Numbered from the stretch's first letter, positions 1 to 12,328 are shown. The stretch: DNA of 64,000 nt from Lindgomyces ingoldianus (GCF_010093535.1 NW_022985199.1:186001-250000); one strand, 5' to 3'. Notes: generated by a model not told the origin, from the sequence alone. Translations and numbers: made by a program.

Positions 1-2212
1 TGGCGAGCATACCCATAGCTGATCGGAAACAGAACTTGAACGCACTGGTCAAATCACTCAGTCCAATGAGCCATATTTTTACTACGATCCCTCGTCGGGT
101 TTCGAGTCTTGCTTGCGCAGCTGGGATAACGGATTGGCCTAATATCCTCATACTCATGTCTCGACTTCGAATACTTGGACTCCTGATTTTCCTCCCTCTA
201 CGCCTGGCTGTATGCTCCAAGTTCAGCATAGCGGAGGCGGGGAGGGTAGTTTAGACCTACTTTTTCTGGTTCCAAGAATTTATCACTGCATGTGATCCAT
301 GCGAAAACACACAAATTCCCCCCCTCTCGACCGAGAACGCTCAGTTGGGGGAGAAGCTGCCGCCGCAAATGGGAATTTCACACTCGAGGAAGTGTGCTCC
401 AGATTAGCATGTCTATCCCGGCTCCCAGGTACCACCTCACTTCCACACACGAGCTAGATTAATCTTTTGAACGCTGAGATCTCTTCTAGACTCTCAATTT
501 CGTATGCTTCACGTCTACATGCCACGGTTTTGGGGACCACCTGGCTGGTTGTGACTGGCAGCTCAACTAGATCAGTTTTAGATTCTATGGCGCCCAATCG
601 CCTCAAAGATTGTCGGAAGGCGATGCCATTGATGCCCAAATTTTCAAAACATTCAATCAATTTTCCCAAAGATAAAGATTCTACAGGGGTGAAGGTGATG
701 CCCATTTGTGTTTCGATTTTTATTCATAGCCTGTCGGGCTGCTTTGATGGCAATGGACAAATTTTCCAGGAGTGCGAACTATATCTTCAAGATCCTACAT
801 GGCGTGATAGAAAAATTCAGCATTTCAATCCTCACCACCTGTCGTACCCCGAAAATCACAGGCAAATGGCCTTCTACCCAGGCCCCAGTTGACCAATCTA
901 TCCGTCTACGACTCAATGGACCCCGACGCATTGGCTGATTTTATCAACCATAGGTAGTTTCTCGAGCTTCAAACTTCTTTACGTTCGCGGACCACCCTTC
1001 CGCCATAATACTCTCTCAAGCCTTTCTATCAAGTCATGTTCTAAACGCAAAGCAAAAACCAAGATCAGGCTTGTATTTAATGTTCGCGCGAGGACTGGGA
1101 TAGAACTTAGAAGATTTTGAAAATGATGTTCAGGGGGAGGGAAAGACTTCGTCTGGGTCTATGTGAACTCATAAGTCTGCTGCATACCGAGGGAAGTTCA
1201 TCAAAACGGGTTCGTTAAAAATATCACTTTCTCTTTGAAGCCACAAAGCCAGCTCCTTTCTGGGTGGCATTCTGGCAGACCCCATCGGTCTCGGAATGCC
1301 ATGAAGTAATATTGCATTAATTGCTGGCGATTCTCTAGAGACGCCCCCTGAAGTGGTATTTTGTTGCCTCACGAAGCGGTGGTTGCGATACATTTACAAC
1401 TATTCTGGTTTTTCCTTTTCCCTGTGAGTGCAGTTTCTTGTTGACGTCTTCCACGCCTTCTGATCTGTAATAGTAATTAAAAGGTGGGAGATCAGTTTAT
1501 GAAGCACACCTAACACAGTATTAGATTATTGCACCGAAATAGCAAGCACATCAAAAATACCACTCCATTCGTGTTTCGCTAGCATCACGCATCCAAACGG
1601 TTAGCCTCTTGGACGAACTGCCAGGGTTGTAATGTCGTAATAGCGACCTACGAGATAGTATAATCTGAGTGGAGAGAGTCTTGAGCTCCAATCAGCCTCT
1701 CCTCTTCCCTTTCTACCAGCGGTGCTTTATCCTCGAAGAAGGTGAGTATTTGTGCATTCCTATACTCCGACTCAGCAAGCAGATCAGAAACTAAGCTAGC
1801 ATTTTCACTTGTCTCTTCTTCTCTTTGGTGCCAACAAATCCTCTCAGGTGATTGATCCAAAGATGTGGCAGACCATGAAGAGAGTATTGTTCGGAGAGTA
1901 TATGTAGTTGGTCCATTATTTGCACCTAGTTCGAAATGGATATTAACATTCTCTGTTGTTTGATATCTCTTGCGTATGGCCGAATTTTGAAAGTGGATTA
2001 CGTGCGAGATAGGTCGACCAGCATGACGAAAGCAATATGCTCTCCCCGGAGGGCGAAGAATATTACCGAACCGCTGAAGAGCCAAGGAAATCCACATTCT
2101 TGAATCGTAGATTGATTCCTGGGTTTCAACGACGTACATGTTAGGTTCTGAGCATCGTAGGAAACTTGATGTGCTTTTTATGCATCATGATTTTAGACAC
2201 GGCTGAACTTGA
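1..2212. other. gene-poor left end, no supported gene
   Basis: I see no intact gene here. Two minus-strand open frames begin with ATG (705 down to 454, 83 codons; 2139 down to 1648, 163 codons). Neither shows a domain I recognise nor clear splice-linked neighbours, so I do not call them. The stretch could hold the decayed end of a gene that continues to the left. Confidence 0.4.
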
Positions 2213-2467
2213 GGGCTTGCTTGGATTGGATCTGGAGAGAAACCACTTAAAACAACAGCTGTACTGCTGCTTTATGATGTGTGCAAGTTGTTCAAGGGAA
2301 AGATTAGAGCTCTGCTGCGGACATTCTCCTTCTTTCCTTAGAGCGTCGGTCTCCCTTACCTTCTCAAATCACCGGCGAACGTCTTTTCACCTTCAAGCTC
2401 TGAAAATGATTCCGACGAAGTCTCCTTGTCAGCAGAGGTCAAGCTCAGTATTTCTACGCACAAAAAG
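2213..2467 (+). pseudogene. possible decayed coding exon, unknown family
   Basis: One frame is open from 2213 to 2467 except for a single TAG at 2339-2341, and it ends on a clean GTGAGT donor at 2468. The translated stretch has an ordered, protein-like composition (hydrophobic and basic segment, then a Ser/Asp/Glu-rich segment). The TAG could instead be a 3' splice site (TTTCCTTAG), making 2342-2467 an exon. A further protein-like stretch follows near 2637-2733. No family is recognised, and there is no obvious complete gene around it. Treat it as a candidate gene relic. Confidence 0.25.
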
Positions 2468-3555
2468 GTGAGTACTCATTCTTGGAACCTTACGGTGGGC
2501 CCGAACCACCAGCATTTCTGCTCTTCCCTAGTCCCATTCTCTTGGTCCATACCTGCGCTCGTATATTGCCGTGAGAATCACAAGAAATATCTGACTAAAG
2601 ACATTCCTAGCGTCCTCTTCTCTCCCTAGACCTCCACTCTCTATTGTATTGAAAGAGGCCTTCGAGAAGCTTTTGTCAGATATACCGGCTACGACTGGAA
2701 TACCTCATTGCATAATCACTCTCTTACGCTAAAGACATTTCAGCAAGATCCAAACATTTTTGTCATCCTAATGACAATTCCATGCGCCTTTGTTCGCAAA
2801 AATTAATTCGCCTCCTTGTTAGAGGGGCAAGTGCGTCTGCAGACTCGATATCACCGCACCATCCAGGTTATATACCATGGGGCAGCAGGGAAATCCGCTG
2901 TCGAGGTGCAAGGCCTAGCGCGAGTACATTGTATGGGACAGACAAAGAAAGCCACGACGTTAACATTAATGATGGAAGGCTCATTTAAGCAGGTGAGCTT
3001 ACTGTTTAGCATGAATATACGCCCACTCACATAAGTAGACTCATCGAGACCTTTATTTACTCGGACTTTGCAGCCTTGGATGCTTAGTCCTCTTAATTTC
3101 CTAGGAATGTGTCAACTTAGGAGTAGATTTCGTGGTGTTCATCGTGAGTATATTCCAAAGTTTTTTTGCTCACGTTACGATGCTCGTCAACACGTCATTG
3201 TCTGGGGGCCTTGTGGAAATAGCAGTTGGCGGAAAAGTTCCGTTCACTCAAAGATCACCCCGCATCACTCAGAAACTAGTCATCTTGCACGACACTCTTA
3301 GATCTCTCTGGCCCATCTTACGATCAAATCACCATCGCTTAACTCGTCCACCTCATCCCTAATTTGGGTAAGTCCGTTGAAAAAGGGCGTGGGAATAATC
3401 ACCTTCCGAGGTATATATCTTGAGGCCCTATCATACAAAGAATACCCCCATAGAATCTCTGTGCTCATCCGGGCGCTTCCAAATCATACTCTCTTATACT
3501 TTGCGCAACTTCCACTTTCTTTGCTCTAAGATTGAGTATTTGGGTCACAATTGAA
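2468..3555. other. intergenic or decayed sequence before the aldolase gene
   Basis: Several short frames with splice-like ends occur (for example a GTGAGC at 2992), but they do not join into a convincing reading frame. The last 150 bp before 3556 are the likely promoter and 5' leader of the aldolase gene. Confidence 0.3.
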
Positions 3556-4613
3556 ATGTCTCCTCCTTCAGCGGTTGAGGCGACCAATGGGCCTTCGACT
3601 AAGCCTTCCAATATCGCAGCTCATGAGCCCGGGCAGAGTGAAGCGGAGGCTAAGGTGAAGATGCCAATATTCCCCGGTCCGCCGAAGTTCGACGATCCAT
3701 ATAAAGAGCGGGCCTATTTGAAAGGACGGCTTGCTGCTGCTTTTAGGATCTTTGGTAAATATGGGTTCGATGAAGGAGTTGCTGGTCATATCACCCTCAG
3801 GGTACGTTCACATTATCCCTCTATCTCTAATCCGAATTGTGATACAGATTATCGTAGGATCCTGTCGACCCAACAACCTTTTGGGTCAACCCCTTTGGCG
3901 TCTCATTCAGCATGATTAAAGCTTCAGATTTGATTCTCGTCAATGAGGAAGGTCGTGTGATCGATGGAGGAGAATGTCGATTGCTCAACTCAGCGGCGTA
4001 CATGATTCACTCTGCGATCCATCAAGCTCGGCCCGATGTCAATGCTGCAGCTCACAGCCACAGCATCTATGGACGAAGCTTCTGTGCTCTAGGAAGAAAA
4101 TTGGATACGATTACTCAAGATTCTTGCGCTTTCTATAATGTAAGGCTCTGAGATTACATTTTCGAAGCATATGGTACTCATTATAACAGGATCACGTTCT
4201 CTACGAGAGCTTCAACGGGATTGTGCTTGGCGAGGAAGAAGGCAAGAACATCGCCAAAACTCTAGGGAGTAGCAAAGCTGCACTTCTTCAGAACCACGGT
4301 TTGCTCACTTGTGGACAAACAGTCGAAGAGGCTGTATTCTGGTTTGTGAGTCTTGAGAAGTGCTGCCATGCACAGTTGATGGCTGATGCGGCGGCTGCTG
4401 GACGTGGTGGGAGTACGGTTAAGATTGGAGAGCAGGAAGCACAGTACGTTCTCATCCCCACTAGCTAGTGATTTGGGCCTTGGATGGACTGATGGCTGAC
4501 TTCTTGCTAGGTTTACCTACAATACTGTGGGAACTTCCAAGGCAGGCTGGTTCAGCGCCAAACCTCTCTTTGACCTAATTCACAAGGAAACTGGAGGCGA
4601 GTATCTCGAGTAA
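3556..4613 (+). CDS. class II aldolase/adducin-domain protein
   Basis: Four exons: 3556-3801, 3858-4139, 4190-4443 and 4511-4613, giving 294 aa. The three introns are 50-67 nt with GT-AG ends, and the frame is kept across all of them. The start is the first ATG (MSPPSAVEA); the frame upstream has no other ATG. The fold is the class II aldolase/adducin head. The metal-binding HxH (AAHSHSIYG, His148/His150) and a third His in LLQNHGLLT (about 212) are present, so a divalent-metal lyase or epimerase activity is possible. Fungal members of this family are mostly uncharacterised; the substrate cannot be read from sequence. The disordered N terminus of about 40 residues is typical of ascomycete homologues. 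Neighbours give no pathway hint. Confidence 0.9.
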
Positions 4614-5562
4614 ATGGGCTTTAACTAAGAAAAAGCCAAAAGCATGTTATTCGAATGCACTTCCCATTCCCATGGCGTTGGAGGGCTCCCGGTGCATTTC
4701 ATTCCTTCTGCTTAGGCGGCCGTGCTTCGCAACTATCTTTAGTCCAAGGCCGACTCACCATCTAATCTTTCCACATCTAAACAATTTCAGCGACGGAAAA
4801 TATATTCATCTGAGTACCTGTGGCTTTTCGCCCATCAAGGCTTTCCTAGATCTGAAGCAACAACGAACAAGCTCCCATGCCCTCGCCGTATTACTCTTTA
4901 GATTAGACCCTGAATACCTATAAAATCCGCCACAGTCCTAGAATATATGTCCATGATGGATTTCAATAAATGTTGTAGGCCTCGATATTTGCTCTCGATC
5001 TGCAGCGGTTACCTGCGGTCTAAGCAATCTATCACATGCCAAAGGCGCATGATGCTTTGACCACATCCCGCCTCCAGCTGAGCTTCCCTCCTTCATCTCG
5101 CTGCGCAACAACGCATTCGGGTCCGAAACCGGACGAATTGTGCATGATTACTTTTTCCTGACGGATGTATTACCACGTGTCCGACATGTCGCGAGTGCCT
5201 GGCTAGGGGAAAACTTCTCCGGTGGTTATTAAGTGTGGATGCAGGTGGGAGAGGCAGAAAACCCTTCAGGGAGCGTGCCCCACGATCGATGGTAGACCCC
5301 CTCATGAAGACGTGACGCATGACATAGTAGCTCGCTCGCTCGCCATTTGGGAAAGCGAGTATAGCCCTTCAACACATCATCGAGGCGCGTATCAGCGCTT
5401 CACGCTTTGCTCTTTGTACGCTACCCGAGCTGGAATAATTATCGGGGGATAGCTTTGAAAACGAACGCCGAGTATAGCCTGCGTTGAATGCATCGTGGCT
5501 CCTGATCAAACTTCAAGCCCGTTGCGCCACGGCACGCGGCATCCGCATTCGTTGCCTGAGCC
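4614..5562. other. intergenic between two plus-strand genes
   Basis: It holds the 3' region of the aldolase gene and the promoter region of the histidine phosphatase gene. No coding exon or RNA gene seen. Confidence 0.4.
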
Positions 5563-7825
5563 ATGGTCAAAGGACCGGCTGTCGTGATTATCGCCAGGTG
5601 CGTTCTTTTCAACTACCTCTTTCTGTCTACAGATATCTTGAAGCTTCAGCTAATTCCATTGCGAAACTGGTAGGCACGGCGCCCGCCTCGATGCTGCCGA
5701 CAAGACCTGGCACCTCACCTCGCCTACCCCCTACGACCCTCCGCTAACATATGGCGGATGGACGCAGTCAAAAGCACTGGGACTGAGAATCGCAGCGTTG
5801 CTCCATGCGAGAGAGAATGAGGGAGAGGCTAATGGAGCGAATCCCAACGCTGACCTTGCACATCTTGATTTCGGTCCGCTTGACCAATCGAAGTCTGGGA
5901 TTGATGTGAAGAGAGGGAAGAAGAAGCACACAATCATCATACACTCGAGTCCATATCTGAGATGTATACAGACGAGTACGGCGATTGCGGCGGGGATTGC
6001 ACAGTACCAACCCCCAACCCTACAAACACGGACGACGAAGGGAAGGAATGGGTTCTGCAGCCAGTCCCCTAGGACGAAGAGTACTGTCTCTGAGAGCCCG
6101 GCTGTGCAGTCTGTGGCCGTGACAGTGCCGGCTGAGGACCCGAGTTTGGAGGTGTTTGGGAAGAGGCAGATTGGGCCACATAATATTCTACTCCGGATTG
6201 ATGCTTTCCTTGGGGAGTGGCTTACTCCGGATTACTACGAGGATATTACACCCCCGCCAAACTCGACTATGATGGTCGCGGGAGCGAAGGCAGACTTGCT
6301 ACGGCGGGGAGACTACGTTGAGGTGCAGCAGAATGCACACAATAGCAAGGGGCACTTTCCTGGCGGGTGGATGAAAAGCCATGGAACATCCACCTCCAAT
6401 AGCCAATCGAGCACCGAGAATGGTCTACGGGTCGGATTGGGCAGCCTCGCTCAGGTATCCCCATTCCGTGAGCGGGCGAGCAGCCAAGGCAGCATTGCGA
6501 ATCTTGGTTCAAGAACAAGTCACAATCACAGCCTTTGCCACAGTCACAATCATAACGGCATGTCTTTGCTTTCCAGGGCACACAGGGTACCAGCCCATGT
6601 CTACGATCCACCGGTACCATCGTATGCTGTCTCCCCGTCGGATCCGATTCCTAGAGGCTATGTAACCCATGCGCGAGACGCATGTATAGACGTCGATTAC
6701 CAATGGGACAGCATGCGACCACCACAAGAGTGGGGCGATGGAGGTGAATATGGTGACGAGTGGAGCACTATGCATAGGCGCTTCCGCAAGGGCCTCGCTG
6801 GAATGGTAAATTGGTATAAAGAGCATGGATCAGAAACTCCGCACGAAAAGATTCGCGGCTTCACGTACCGAGCGCACGACAGCAGCACTCTCCAGCATAT
6901 ATCCGACGCTGGCCCAGTTGTCGAGCCGTGTCTAGAATTAGAAGAAGAGGATGAAGACCTGGTGTTGATTCTAGTAACCCACGGAGCCGGATGCAACGCT
7001 CTTCTCGGGGCAATATCCAACCAACCCGTCCTTCTCGATGTAGGAATGGCCTCACTCTCTATGGCCGTCCGACGCCCCTCCCCCTCCGTCCGCAAATCTT
7101 CCATGCCCACCCTTTCTACCCGTCGCCAGTCTGTAATGGACATGGGCATGTCCGAAGAATATGAAATGAAAGTGCTCGCCTCCCTCGACCACCTACGCCC
7201 TGGTGTCGACCCCGCTAAACCCCCGCCACTTAGCTCCCCCGCCGTCAACGCAAGCCCTAGTCTCGAGTACCGCAGGAGATTTGGGGGTTCCGCGGGCAGC
7301 AATAGCCCGGTTGACTCTTTGTTTTCGTTGGGGGAGCCGTATCGCTCGATAAATAGTAGCTTAGGCAGTATGCGACGGAGCTCAACGTCGGGATCGTCTT
7401 CGAGACTACTGTCTAATAACCCTCAGTCTTCGTCGACGTCTAGTATGACAGGCCTTTGGTCCAGCTTGCGTGCGCCTACGCCTTCGGAACCCTTGGAGGG
7501 ACGACATAGCCCGGGTCATGATATGGTGTTGAATTTCCGCGAGGTGGCGCAACCGGATTCGCCATTACCACAGCTACAGCAGACACAGGACTGGAGCGAT
7601 AGCAATGGCGATGCAAACGGTAACGAGAAACACGGCGAAGACGACGACCTACCGCCTCTGCCAAGTGGCCTGGGACGCAGTCTGAGCCAACACGGTCTTT
7701 GGGGTCCGAAGCTGGGTACTAGTGAGGGTGGCCTTTGGGGTCATCCGTCCGTAAGCAATATGTGGGGTGGGGGGGAAAGGGAGAGAGGGCCTAAGAGGAG
7801 ATGGTCAGTTAATGAGAGTAATTGA
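5563..7825 (+). CDS. histidine phosphatase (phosphoglycerate mutase) family protein
   Basis: Two exons, 5563-5597 and 5674-7825, encode 728 aa. The 76-nt intron splits the codon for the Arg of the RHG signature: the first exon reads MVKGPAVVIIA and the second continues HGARLD. So the catalytic His lies at the exon junction, and a single-exon gene model starting at 5798 would miss it. Further family features are a YDPPLTYGGWTQ segment, an SSPYLRCIQTS segment and the second catalytic His in LVTHGAGCNALLGA near residue 400. This is a 2H phosphatase fold with a long His/Ser-rich insertion and a disordered Ser-rich tail of about 300 residues. Fungal proteins of this shape are probably protein or small-molecule phosphatases rather than glycolytic mutases; the substrate is unknown. 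Downstream it faces TAM41 convergently. Confidence 0.88.
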
Positions 7826-8588
7826 TATCAAACCATAGGCTCAGACCCTCAGCGGGGGACTGAAAAGAAGGGGGGCAAAGGGGTTGTTGGGGATTACCTC
7901 TTCTCTACATAATATTTTGGGCATTTATCATTACCAGGTACTTCATAGCGTTTTTCCCTTTTTTCATTTGGGAGTCTGCATCTTTGAGGCGGTATTTATA
8001 AATACGAAAATGGACATTGCTAGATACCCGGTGTTTTTGGCGGATCTCGGGGAATCTAGCGCTTGGGGGGAGTCTATATATATATATATATATGGATGAT
8101 GTGTATCCGTTGAAATATAATGCATATTCTCAGCTCAACTCACCCACGCCTAGCATGCCGAATTGATAATATGGAAGGAAAGTCTCAAGTTCGTATACTT
8201 ACACCACGCATACTTGAATGAACTCCTGGCTTTCACGTGTCGGCTTAGCTAAGTAAATGCCTGGTAATAACTGCCTAAGGTTGGTGAGTGTTACAACAGT
8301 GTCAAAGGGTCGGCCAATCGAATTCCAAATGATACATTAGAGGGCTACTTAGCTTCCCCTTCAATCTCTACACAATAAGTTTATCTTTCAGGTTCCCCGT
8401 TATTCCAGAAGTTTCCCGCCCTAAAGCTTTGATACAAGCCTGACCCGTCGAGACCCAAACGGCGGCTACATGCAACGCAACCCAACGCAACCCAATTCTA
8501 TGCTCAAATCCTGACTTTTGATCGTACGACAAACAAAAAAATTACAAAGACGTCGATTGCTGTTAAGAATGCCCATTAACAGAGCAAA
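7826..8588. other. convergent 3' intergenic region
   Basis: It holds the 3' ends of the phosphatase gene and of TAM41, plus a TA microsatellite at 8075-8093. No gene seen. Confidence 0.5.
8075..8093. repeat. (TA)n microsatellite
   Basis: An uninterrupted TATA... run of 19 nt in the 3' intergenic region. Confidence 0.95.
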
Positions 8589-9926
8589 TCACTTTTGCTT
8601 TCCCTTCTCTCTCTTTTCCTGCAAGTATCTCCAAGCTCGCACTGGCCCGGCTGTTAAAATGCCTTTGAAGGACTGCACAGTTGCCGGCCATTTTACCGTC
8701 TGATTTACTGCTCTCGCCACCATGTCCGGTAAGTCTTTTTCGCCTGCAATACGCCTATCAAAAGCGCCTCCAACCTGCTTCTTCAACCCGCCTTCTGCGT
8801 CCTCGTCCTTGCTTTCATCGAGCATTTCCTGAAATTCCCGACCGGGGATGGCGAATTTGCGCTGGTAGAGGAAGTACAGTTTCTGTCGGAAGGACTTGGG
8901 GAGTCTTCGGACCATATTGCCTCGTCGCTCGACGTCCATGTCTTGGCTCATCCGTACATCCAGCTTGGTGTCATCCATCCAGTCGAGTTTGGAGAAGCAC
9001 TGCTGGTCAAGGTAGGAGACGTTGGGGAGGGAGGTTATGAGGTCGTGGTATAAAAGCCGGAAGTTGCGGATCTGGTGGGTTACGATGTTGTCGATTTTCT
9101 TGGGGTGCTCGCTGCCATATTCCATGCGCGGGTCGCCCTTGTAGCTTAGGCCAGTGATGGTCGAGTATAGCTGCTTTTCGGAGAAGGTGGGAGGGAGGAG
9201 CAGGAGAGCGCAGCGTACGGCTGAGAGCAGGTTGCGCTGGTTGGCGACCCGGATGTTCGGTTCCTCGAAGAGTATCTTGACGGGTTTGTGCAGCCGGCCG
9301 GCAAGGTAGAGAGTGTCCCAATCCGAGAGGTCCCGGTGAAGCGTCTGGAAATTTACGACGGCATATTTAATCATTGTCCCATTGACGGTGATGTAGGGGT
9401 TGAAATATGCGCCGGCGCCGTACGCATCCTGCACATGGCTAACCACGGCAGAGCCGAGGGACCCAAGGAACGAGTAGTGATCTTTGTGCCGATTGAGGTT
9501 CAGGGAGTGGAAGTGTTGCGTGAATTTCGTCGCGAGCATGAAATCAATCATCTTGCCGCCGCCTTTCTGCCATTTCAATATCGCTTCCGGAGGGTTTAGA
9601 TGTGGAGAATGTGTAATGCGCGAGGTGCTGGCATCGGATTGGGGGAATACGCCGGAGCCATAGGCAAAGGCATAGCTAATAGGAGGGAATTCGCGTAGTA
9701 TGCCTCTTAGGCTGCGCTTGAACTCCTCGTTTGTTTCGATGAGTTGGTTCTTGCCGAAGTCCTTGTGCGGGAGCTGCGTGAAGTCGGACAGTGCTGGGGG
9801 CTCATCTTCCCAGTCGGGGGGAAGAGTCTGGGTAGAGGCTTTCGCGGGGGACTCGGCGGACTGTGTAGATAAAGGACGCCGCCCCGAATAGCAGCCTATA
9901 GACCGAAGACAATGCCTTGATGCCAT
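8589..9926 (-). CDS. TAM41: mitochondrial phosphatidate cytidylyltransferase Tam41
   Basis: Single exon, 445 aa. Tam41 makes CDP-diacylglycerol from phosphatidic acid and CTP on the matrix side of the inner membrane, the first step toward cardiolipin. The start is set at the first ATG (9926); the frame is open upstream only from a GTG. The N terminus (MASRHCLRSIGCYSGRRP) is Arg-rich, acid-free and Ser-containing, as expected of a matrix-targeting signal. The nucleotidyltransferase signature is visible as YAFAYGSGVF (GSG at about 90-92) followed by the acidic metal-binding residue in MIDFMLAT (Asp128). The family pattern continues with HYSFLGSLG and the GDPRMEYGSE segment. Length fits fungal homologues. 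It is divergently transcribed from BIR1. Confidence 0.95.
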   Translation of the reverse strand: MASRHCLRSIGCYSGRRPLSTQSAESPAKASTQTLPPDWEDEPPALSDFTQLPHKDFGKNQLIETNEEFKRSLRGILREFPPISYAFAYGSGVFPQSDASTSRITHSPHLNPPEAILKWQKGGGKMIDFMLATKFTQHFHSLNLNRHKDHYSFLGSLGSAVVSHVQDAYGAGAYFNPYITVNGTMIKYAVVNFQTLHRDLSDWDTLYLAGRLHKPVKILFEEPNIRVANQRNLLSAVRCALLLLPPTFSEKQLYSTITGLSYKGDPRMEYGSEHPKKIDNIVTHQIRNFRLLYHDLITSLPNVSYLDQQCFSKLDWMDDTKLDVRMSQDMDVERRGNMVRRLPKSFRQKLYFLYQRKFAIPGREFQEMLDESKDEDAEGGLKKQVGGAFDRRIAGEKDLPDMVARAVNQTVKWPATVQSFKGILTAGPVRAWRYLQEKREKGKQK

Positions 9927-10121
9927 CTTTGGAACTGGCAATAATGCCTGGGGACAGAATATGTTGGAGGTTGGCTTATTAATCACGCTTACGTCATTAG
10001 CGCGGCGGGGAGCGGAGGTGGATTTCGCGACAACAAAACAATGGCTTGTATCGCGAACAGTCTGTTCTAACAACACACCACAGCGCCATTTCGACGTGTC
10101 ATTCTTAATTGCGAAACCACC
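9927..10121. promoter_or_regulatory. bidirectional promoter region, TAM41/BIR1
   Basis: Only 195 bp separate the two start codons, so both core promoters must lie here. A TTACGTCA element at 9989-9996 matches the CRE/bZIP half-palindrome consensus; its use is an inference. Confidence 0.5.
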
Positions 10122-11650
10122 ATGAAGGCCTCGCTCGCCTGTTTTCAGGCACGCCTAGAAACATTCAGTACGAAGCAGAAGACGCGTCGCGCTTCTGCCC
10201 GGTCAAAGAAACCATCCCCGAACACTTTAGGATGGCCGCTTCATTTACCCAGCCCTTCTGATTTGGCGCTTGCCGGATTCATATGGAAGCCTACCTCTAC
10301 AAGTCCGGACAATGTTCAGTGCATTACTTGCAATCGCCAGCTAGATGGCTGGGAGCCTTCCGACAACCCATCGCATGAGCATCTCACCCACTCTCCCGAC
10401 TGCGGCTTTGCCATCAATGCGTGCATACGAGTGCGAAATGCAGACCCAAATAGGGCCGAGGAGGATCCTATGGCCCAGGCAATGCAGGATGCACGCCGAG
10501 CGACCTTTGCCGACTACTGGCCACTCGATAGCAGAGCTGGCTTTCCGACCGTGGATCAGGTTGGTTTCTTCCTTGCGAAGTGTCTCTGACACTGCTAACA
10601 GGTTTGCAGTTAGTCGATGCTGGATGGTGCTATGATCCAAGCCCTGAACACGATGATGGCGTTACTTGTCCATACTGCTCCCTGTCTCTCGATGCGTGGG
10701 ATGCCGGTGACGACCCTATGGACGAGCATCGACGACGTGCTTCCGACTGCTTGTTCTTTGCTCTCAAAGAACTCTATCATCCTGTGGCCATCCCGTTTGT
10801 CAAAGGCGGCTCAAAAGCTACCAAGGGTAAGCGTGGTTCCACACGATCCTCCACTGCTACAGTGAAGAAGGCCGCTACGAAAGCATCGACGAAAGCCCTA
10901 ACCAAGAGCACGCGCGGCAAGAAGGCCGAGAGCCAAGTTCTGGTGTCTGAGCAAAGTGATGTCCAGATTGTTGTCCAAGCACCTAAAAGCCAACCTGCAA
11001 AAGCTGCCGCTAAGCCTCCCGCTAGAAGTCGGAAAGCTTCGAAACGAACCTCAACGTCGTCTCTTACCTCAACCATGTCGACCAGGTCGACCAGGCAGAC
11101 TCGTGGCACTAAACGCAAGAGCGAGGACACCGACCCACCACAAGTCCCCGTAGAGACACGTGAGACCAAACGGACAAAGCGAATCAGCGACCCACCGGAG
11201 AGAGCTGAGTGGCCAAGCATGTCATCAGCCCTGCCAGAATCTATAATCGAAGGCACGCCCACTTTCCCTAGGACCCCACAAGCTACGACGCCTGAGCAGA
11301 AACAACCTGCTATGACCTGGGACCCTGTCAATATCGATGGCTTCTTCGACCAAAAGGGCGTGCTGCAGGGTTTCATCTCTGATGTTATGGTCGATGCAGG
11401 CCTTGATAAAGAGAACGTAGATATGTACGTCAGGGATGCTGGTCCGGATGCGAAAGATGTCATGGTTCATGCGGTTAAGGTTGGTCTCACCAATGAAGAG
11501 AAGAATATGACAGTCGAACAGTGGGTGATGTACAATGCCAAGCGTGGCGAAGAGAAGCTTAGGGCGGAGTGTGAGCGTCTAATCTCCTCGTACGATGTGG
11601 AGGCAAAAAGGGCTCTGACTACTCTCGATGCAATCCTTGTCAATGGCTAG
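10122..11650 (+). CDS. BIR1: BIR-domain protein, Bir1/survivin-like chromosomal passenger
   Basis: Two exons, 10122-10559 and 10610-11650 (50-nt intron), 492 aa. There are two BIR zinc folds. BIR1 carries C67, C70, H87 and C94; BIR2 carries C166, C169, H186 and C193. Both fit C-x2-C-x16-H-x6-C. Fungal Bir1 is the survivin of the chromosomal passenger complex, acting with INCENP and Aurora kinase at centromeres and spindle; it is not mainly a caspase inhibitor. The middle (about 210-390) is Lys/Ser/Thr-rich and basic, with runs such as KRKSED and ETKRTKR that may bind DNA or be phosphorylated. The C-terminal 100 residues (WDPVNIDGFF onward) are ordered and predicted helical, the likely INCENP/borealin contact. 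The protein is short compared with yeast Bir1 proteins of about 950-1000 aa. Confidence 0.9.
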
Positions 11651-12328
11651 TAGATCATCATAGCCTGCATTTCCGGAGTCCGCGGAGTTCATATGGAGTT
11701 AAGGTGGAGATTAGTGTTTGGGCCTACCTGGCGGAGGATAACACTTGTTCGCTTAGGTCGGCGTAGGCGCCCCCTGAAGACAACTTTGACTCCCCTTCGA
11801 CTCCCTTTATAGGTTGAGTTGGAGTTGTACTTGGTAAAATTGGGGTTGACATGCTGTGGCAGTCATTGGTGTCTTTGGTTTATTTTGATGGGCAATGTGG
11901 AAAAGGATAGGCATTGTAGAGGCTTTTTGTATAGGTTTCACGATTCATGGGTGACAATACCACTATAGCACTGCCGAAAGGGCTTGACAGGGCAGATGTA
12001 TGAGCGTTGTGGTGGTTGTTTGAATGAAGGCAAATGATTTCTCTTATGCTTGTTGCTCCTTTGTGATTGTGAAAGCGGTCGAGAAGCGACTGTTTGGATT
12101 TTCAAAAACATGAACAGGGAAGATTTGGTTAATCAAATCCCTCACTGGAATTGAGGGGAAATGCAACAGGATCTTGAATGTCGTCCTTGATGACCTTGCT
12201 GTGTTGAGCGGATAAATTCCATCACGCCAAACATATGACGTATCCAGACACGATGGAAACACGAGGTCACGTGACCAGGCGAATCCAATTGGACATTGGG
12301 ATAGACCTGAGACGCCTACAAGGGATGT
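11651..12328. other. convergent 3' intergenic region
   Basis: It lies between the 3' ends of BIR1 and the COG7-like gene. Nothing coding seen. Confidence 0.5.

Noticed and set aside
1648..2139. 163-codon minus-strand ATG frame
   Set aside because: No recognised domain, no supporting splice-linked exons; could be chance or decay.
6697..7302. 201-codon frame opposite the phosphatase gene
   Set aside because: Shadow of the coding strand in the disordered tail; the plus-strand gene is clear.
10777..11463. 228-codon frame opposite BIR1
   Set aside because: Antisense shadow caused by the Lys/Ser/Thr-rich coding sequence.
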